Origin: CAVRGQ01 sp963720785
GTDB lineage: Bacteria > Actinomycetota > Acidimicrobiia > IMCC26256 > DASPTH01
Direction: 5' to 3'
Length of the DNA: 64,000 bases
Assembly (NCBI GenBank): GCA_963720785.1
Contig: CAVRGQ010000008.1
Location: forward strand, 558,001-622,000
Shown here: positions 60,706 to 64,000 of the stretch, one piece after another
How the letters are laid out: each line of letters opens with the position of its first letter
Position numbering within the stretch: the stretch's first letter is position 1
The notes under the pieces: model-generated
Told to the model about the DNA's origin: nothing
Databases searched by the model: none
What the model saw: the letters and a program-made list of their open reading frames with translations, nothing else
Translations under genes and position numbers: made by a program

Positions 60706-60943
60706 GCCGATCTTGACGCGTCCTTAGCGCGCTCGGCCGCGATCTCTACGCACCCTTTGCAGGCGCGACTCCGATACACTTTCTCCGTTCGACGGCGATG
60801 GAGCTCGCCGAGACCGCCCGAACCCGACCGCCACCGCCCATCACGCCGTGGTCACAACGGGAGAGGGCTGATGGCTCCTACCAGCGGCAAGCGCCCGGTA
60901 GGTCTGTCACGTCCGGGCGGAGACGACGCCTGGCGGAGGTCCG

Positions 60944-62363
60944 GTGGCCGACGAACAACCAACGAACGATGGAACCCCTCGGCTCATCGCACGCGTCTAC
61001 GAGGCGGCGCGCGACCTGCTGCACGTCGACTGGCCCGAGCAGGCACGGTTGCTCCGTCATCTCGCGAAGTGGATCACGTTCGGCGCGATGGTCGGCGTGC
61101 TCGCGGGCCTCTCTTCCGCGGTCTTCCTCGAGGTGCTCGACTGGGCCACCGAGACCCGCCTCGACAACCCCTGGCTGATCGGGCTGCTCCCCGTCGGCGG
61201 TCTGGCAGTGGGACTCGCCTACCACTACGGCGGCGGCCGCTCGTCCGAGGGCAACAACCTGATCCTCGACGAGATCCACGAGCCGCGGCGTGGGTGCCGC
61301 GCCGCATGGCGCCGCTCGTGTTCGCCGGTACCGTCATCACGCAGTTGTTCGGCGGATCGGCGGGTCGAGAGGGCACCGCGATCCAGATGAGCGGCAGCCT
61401 CAGCGACGGCGCGTCGCGCCTGCTCCGCCTCGGCCCGTCGGATCGGCGCATGGTGCTGATCGCGGCGCTGTCCGGCGGGTTCGGTGCCGTGTTCGGCGTG
61501 CCCGCCGCGGGCGCCATCTTCGGGCTCGAAGTGCAGTCCGTCGGCCGCATGCGCTACGAGGCGTTGGTGCCGTGCCTCACTGCGTCGGTGATCGGCGACC
61601 TGGTGGTACGCGCGCTCGGCGTGCACCACACGCCGCTCCCCCACGTCGCCGGCCTCGGCCTCGATCTCGCCACCCTCGGCAAGGTCGCGCTCGCCGGTCT
61701 GGCCTTTGGGCTCGTCGGTGGTCTCTTCAGCGAGCTCACCCACGGCTTCAAGCGCGCGTTCACCAAGTTCGTCCCGTGGATGCCGGCCCGCCCCGCCGTC
61801 GGCGGGATCATGGTCATCCTCATGACGCTCGCGGTGGGAAGCCAGACCTACAACGGTCTCTCGCTGGGGCTCATCGGCGAGGCGTTCGCCGGCGACGCGA
61901 GCAGTTGGGCATGGCTGCTCAAGCTGTTGTTCACCGCCGTCACCCTCGGCGCCTTCTTCCAGGGTGGCGAGGTCACGCCGCTGTTCGTGATCGGCGCGTG
62001 CCGGGCGCCGCGCTCGCCGCACCGCTCGGACTCCCCGTCGTGTTCCTGACCGCACTGGGCTTCGTCGCCGTGTTCGCGGGAGCGGCCAACACGCCGCTCA
62101 CGTGCACCGTGATGGGCGTCGAGCTGTTCGGCAGCGGCGCGCTCGTCTACTTCGCCGTCGCATGCATCGTCAGCTACACGTTCTCGTCACACCGTGGCAT
62201 CTACGGCAGCCAACGCGTCGCTGTGGCGAAGGGCGACGACAACGGTGGGACGGGGAGCGACTCGAGCACCCTCCACGAGCTCGGCAGAGATCGGTCGCAC
62301 TGGCTCCCGGCGTTCAAGCCTCGACCGAGGCCACCTCGCCTGGATCCTGACGCGCCGGAGTGA
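60944..62363 (+). CDS. ClC family chloride channel/antiporter (two apparent frameshifts)
   Basis: About 473 residues after repair. GTG 60944 has GGAGG upstream. Frame one (LLRHLAKWITFGAMVGVLAGLSSAVFLEVLDWA) breaks near 61286 after ILDEIHEP and continues as AAWVPRRMAPLVFAGTVITQLFGGSAGREGTAIQMSGSLSD. Gly-Arg-Glu-Gly contains the gating glutamate; the family's Pro is Thr here. GGEVTPLFVIGA is the second ion-site element. The frame breaks again near 62000 and resumes as GAALAAPLGLPVVFLTALGFVAVFAGAANTPLTC. Length is 3n+1, fitting two single-base losses. It exchanges Cl- and H+ or conducts anions. Its end overlaps the convergent drug exporter by 50 bp. Confidence 0.85.
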
Positions 62364-63931
62364 CCTCGTGCACGAGCTCGATGTCGCGCCCGAGATCGTG
62401 GCCGAGATCGTGGGATGCGTCGGCGTGCGCGTGGGCACGCGCGGGCAGCCACTTCCACGCGACGAAGAAGGCAACCAGGAGGAAGCAGGCAGAGATCGGG
62501 TAGGTGAAGCGCATCGCCTCGACGAATGCGGTCTTGGCGTGCTCGACGATGATCTCCGACTGCCTGCCGGGCACCCGGGCCGCGTGCTCGAGTGCGGTGC
62601 CGACCGAGTCACGCAGGGCCGCGGCGCCCTGGCCGGTGACACCCGCGGGGATGCGGATGAAGTGGTGGTACCAGGAGAGGAAGACGCTGCCGATCACTGC
62701 GACGCCCAGTGCGCCTCCGGTCTGGCGCGTCGTGTCGTTGATCGCGGAGCCGACACCGGCCCGCGCCGGCGGCAGGGATCCCATGATCGACTCCGTGGCC
62801 GGCGCCGAGGTGAGCCCGAGCCCGATGCCGAAGAGGCCCCGCACGAAGGCCCCGCCCACGAACGACGACATGATCGTGTCGGACGAGTAGAGGAGCATCC
62901 CCAGAATCACCACCGCGAGCCCCAGCATCACGACCCGCTTGGTGCCCCAGCGCAACACGAGCTTCGGCGCGTTCGGCGACGTGATCATCATGCAGATCGC
63001 GACCGGCATGGCGAGCAGCGCCGGCCTCGAGCGGCGAGTAGCCGAGCACGAACTGGAAGTACTGGATCAGCAGGAAGATCGATCCGTAGAGCGCGAACGA
63101 GATGAGCGTGACCACCGCCGAGGCCGCCGAGAAGCGCGGGTTCTTGAACACGTGCAGATCGAGCATCGGCTCGGGGTTGCGCAACTCCCACAGCGCGAAG
63201 CAGCAGGCGAGCACCACGCCGCCCAGGAAGGCACCCACCACCTCCGTGTGCAGCCACCCCACCTGCGGCGCCTGGATGATCGCGTAGAGCAGTGCCACCA
63301 GCGTGACGATCGACAGGAACGCACCGACCGGGTCGAGCGGGCGGTTGTCGGGGTCACGCGAGTCGGGGACGAAGTAGATGCCGAGTACGACGGCAGCCGC
63401 GCACAGCGGCACGTTCACGAAGAACACCGCGGCCCACGAGAAGTGCTCGATGAGCACACCGCCGATCATGGGGCCGACAGCCACGCCGAGGCCCGACACA
63501 CCGGCCCACACGCCGATCGCCTTGGCCCGCTCGTGCCCGGTGAACGTGTTGGTGAGGATCGACAGTGTGGTCGGGAAGATAAACGCCGCGCCCACACCCA
63601 TGAGCGCGCGGCACGCGATGAGCATCGCCGGCGAGTTGGCGGTGGTGGCCAGCAGGGAGAACGCGCCGAACCACACGAGACCGAACGTGAGCGCGCGCTT
63701 GCGGCCGAACTTGTCGCCGAGGGCGCCCGCGGTCAGCAGCAGGCACACGAACACGATGACGTAGGCGTCGACGATCCACTGGAGGTCGGAGCCCGTGGCG
63801 CCGAGGTCGCGCACGATGGTCGGCAGCGCGACGTTGAGGATCGAGTTGTCGACCGAGATGACCAGCAAGGACGTGCACAGCACGCCGAGCGTGTACCAGC
63901 GGCGCTCGTAGGCCTTCTCCGCAGTGAGCAT
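62314..63931 (-). CDS. MFS drug exporter, DHA2 (14-helix) type (one apparent frameshift)
   Basis: About 538 residues after repair. The first half (440-residue frame from ATG 63931) has LGVLCTSLLVISVDNSILNVALPTIVRDLGA, with helix-1 motif DNSILNVALP, GALGDKFGRKRAL (motif A) and GVWAGVSGLGVAVGPMIGGVLIEHFSW (motif C), as in EmrB/QacA. The frame breaks near 63025 in GGCCGGCGC, after YSPLEAGA, and resumes at ALLAMPVAICMMITSP with the last helices and a His-rich tail (ARAHAHADASHDLGHDLG). Length is 3n+1. It exports drugs or lipophilic compounds using protons. An inverted repeat at 63966 suggests TetR control. Confidence 0.85.
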
Positions 63932-63965
63932 GTCGGTGGTGGACTCCCGGCGCCACTCGTGCTAT

Positions 63966-63979
63966 TAACCGTCTGGTTA
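63966..63979. promoter_or_regulatory. TetR-type palindrome upstream of the MFS exporter
   Basis: TAACC-GTCT-GGTTA is a perfect 5-bp inverted repeat at 63966-63979 in an AT-rich stretch, about 35 bp before the exporter ATG (63931). TetR-family repressors of drug exporters commonly bind such sites and are often encoded divergently; that side lies outside the window. Confidence 0.45.
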
Positions 63980-64000
63980 CAAAGATTACCACGACGGAGC

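Overview
The window is GC-rich and densely coded, with frequent GTG starts, 4-nt stop/start overlaps, MmpL, 13E12-type HNH and mycothiol-dependent-type families and mycobacterial-style acyl-CoA gene sets. This points to a high-GC actinobacterium; Acidimicrobiia or a relative fits well, but the genus cannot be fixed from the sequence. No rRNA, tRNA, transposase, integrase or CRISPR array was seen.

Layout. 1-8.5 kb: start of an MmpL exporter with a divergent MarR regulator, then an isochorismatase-like/SDR divergon, a short run of small genes, a methyltransferase, a sulfatase overlapping a GAP-family membrane protein, an HNH nuclease and a secreted repeat protein. 8.5-33 kb: a lipid/xenobiotic catabolic region with acyl-CoA ligases, enoyl-CoA hydratase-like proteins, SDRs, two amidohydrolases, a TauD-type dioxygenase, a thioesterase, and a tight operon of MaoC-like dehydratase, acyl-CoA dehydrogenase, two tandem crotonases and a ligase (29.7 to 23.8 kb, minus strand). 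33-37 kb: a KimA-like permease with an OB-fold partner, a crotonase, a CRP-site-preceded small ORF and a TMEM175-type channel. 37-41.6 kb: ligase, alpha-methylacyl-CoA racemase and two SDRs. 41.7-50.2 kb: a four-subunit 2-oxoacid:ferredoxin oxidoreductase operon ending in a D-2-hydroxyacid dehydrogenase, a ligase/TetR divergon and a double-domain class III CoA-transferase. 50.2-52 kb: YcnI-like copper protein, STAS protein, methyltransferase. 52-60.7 kb: a complete potassium operon (DUF4118 protein, 58-aa membrane protein, kdpF-A-B-C-D-E). 60.9-64 kb: ClC channel and a DHA2 drug exporter.

How it works together. Seven ligases, five crotonases, six intact or repairable SDRs plus one decayed SDR, one acyl-CoA dehydrogenase, one racemase and two CoA-transferases indicate degradation of branched or cyclic carboxylic acids through CoA thioesters. 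The oxidoreductase/2-hydroxyacid dehydrogenase operon could feed 2-hydroxy- and 2-oxoacids into the same acyl-CoA pool; shared sequence motifs suggest it is co-regulated with the adjacent TetR/ligase divergon. Potassium handling recurs as a second theme (KimA-like, TMEM175, Kdp).

Caution on quality. At least twelve otherwise intact genes or gene segments are broken by apparent 1-2 nt indels, nearly all in GC runs. This looks like residual sequencing or assembly error, not gene decay. The SDR remnant at 16.2-16.5 kb is different: it lacks two internal blocks. The most unusual non-coding signals are two tandem hairpin arrays seated on stop codons, a two-copy palindromic intergenic element, and a canonical promoter whose spacer is a perfect palindrome.
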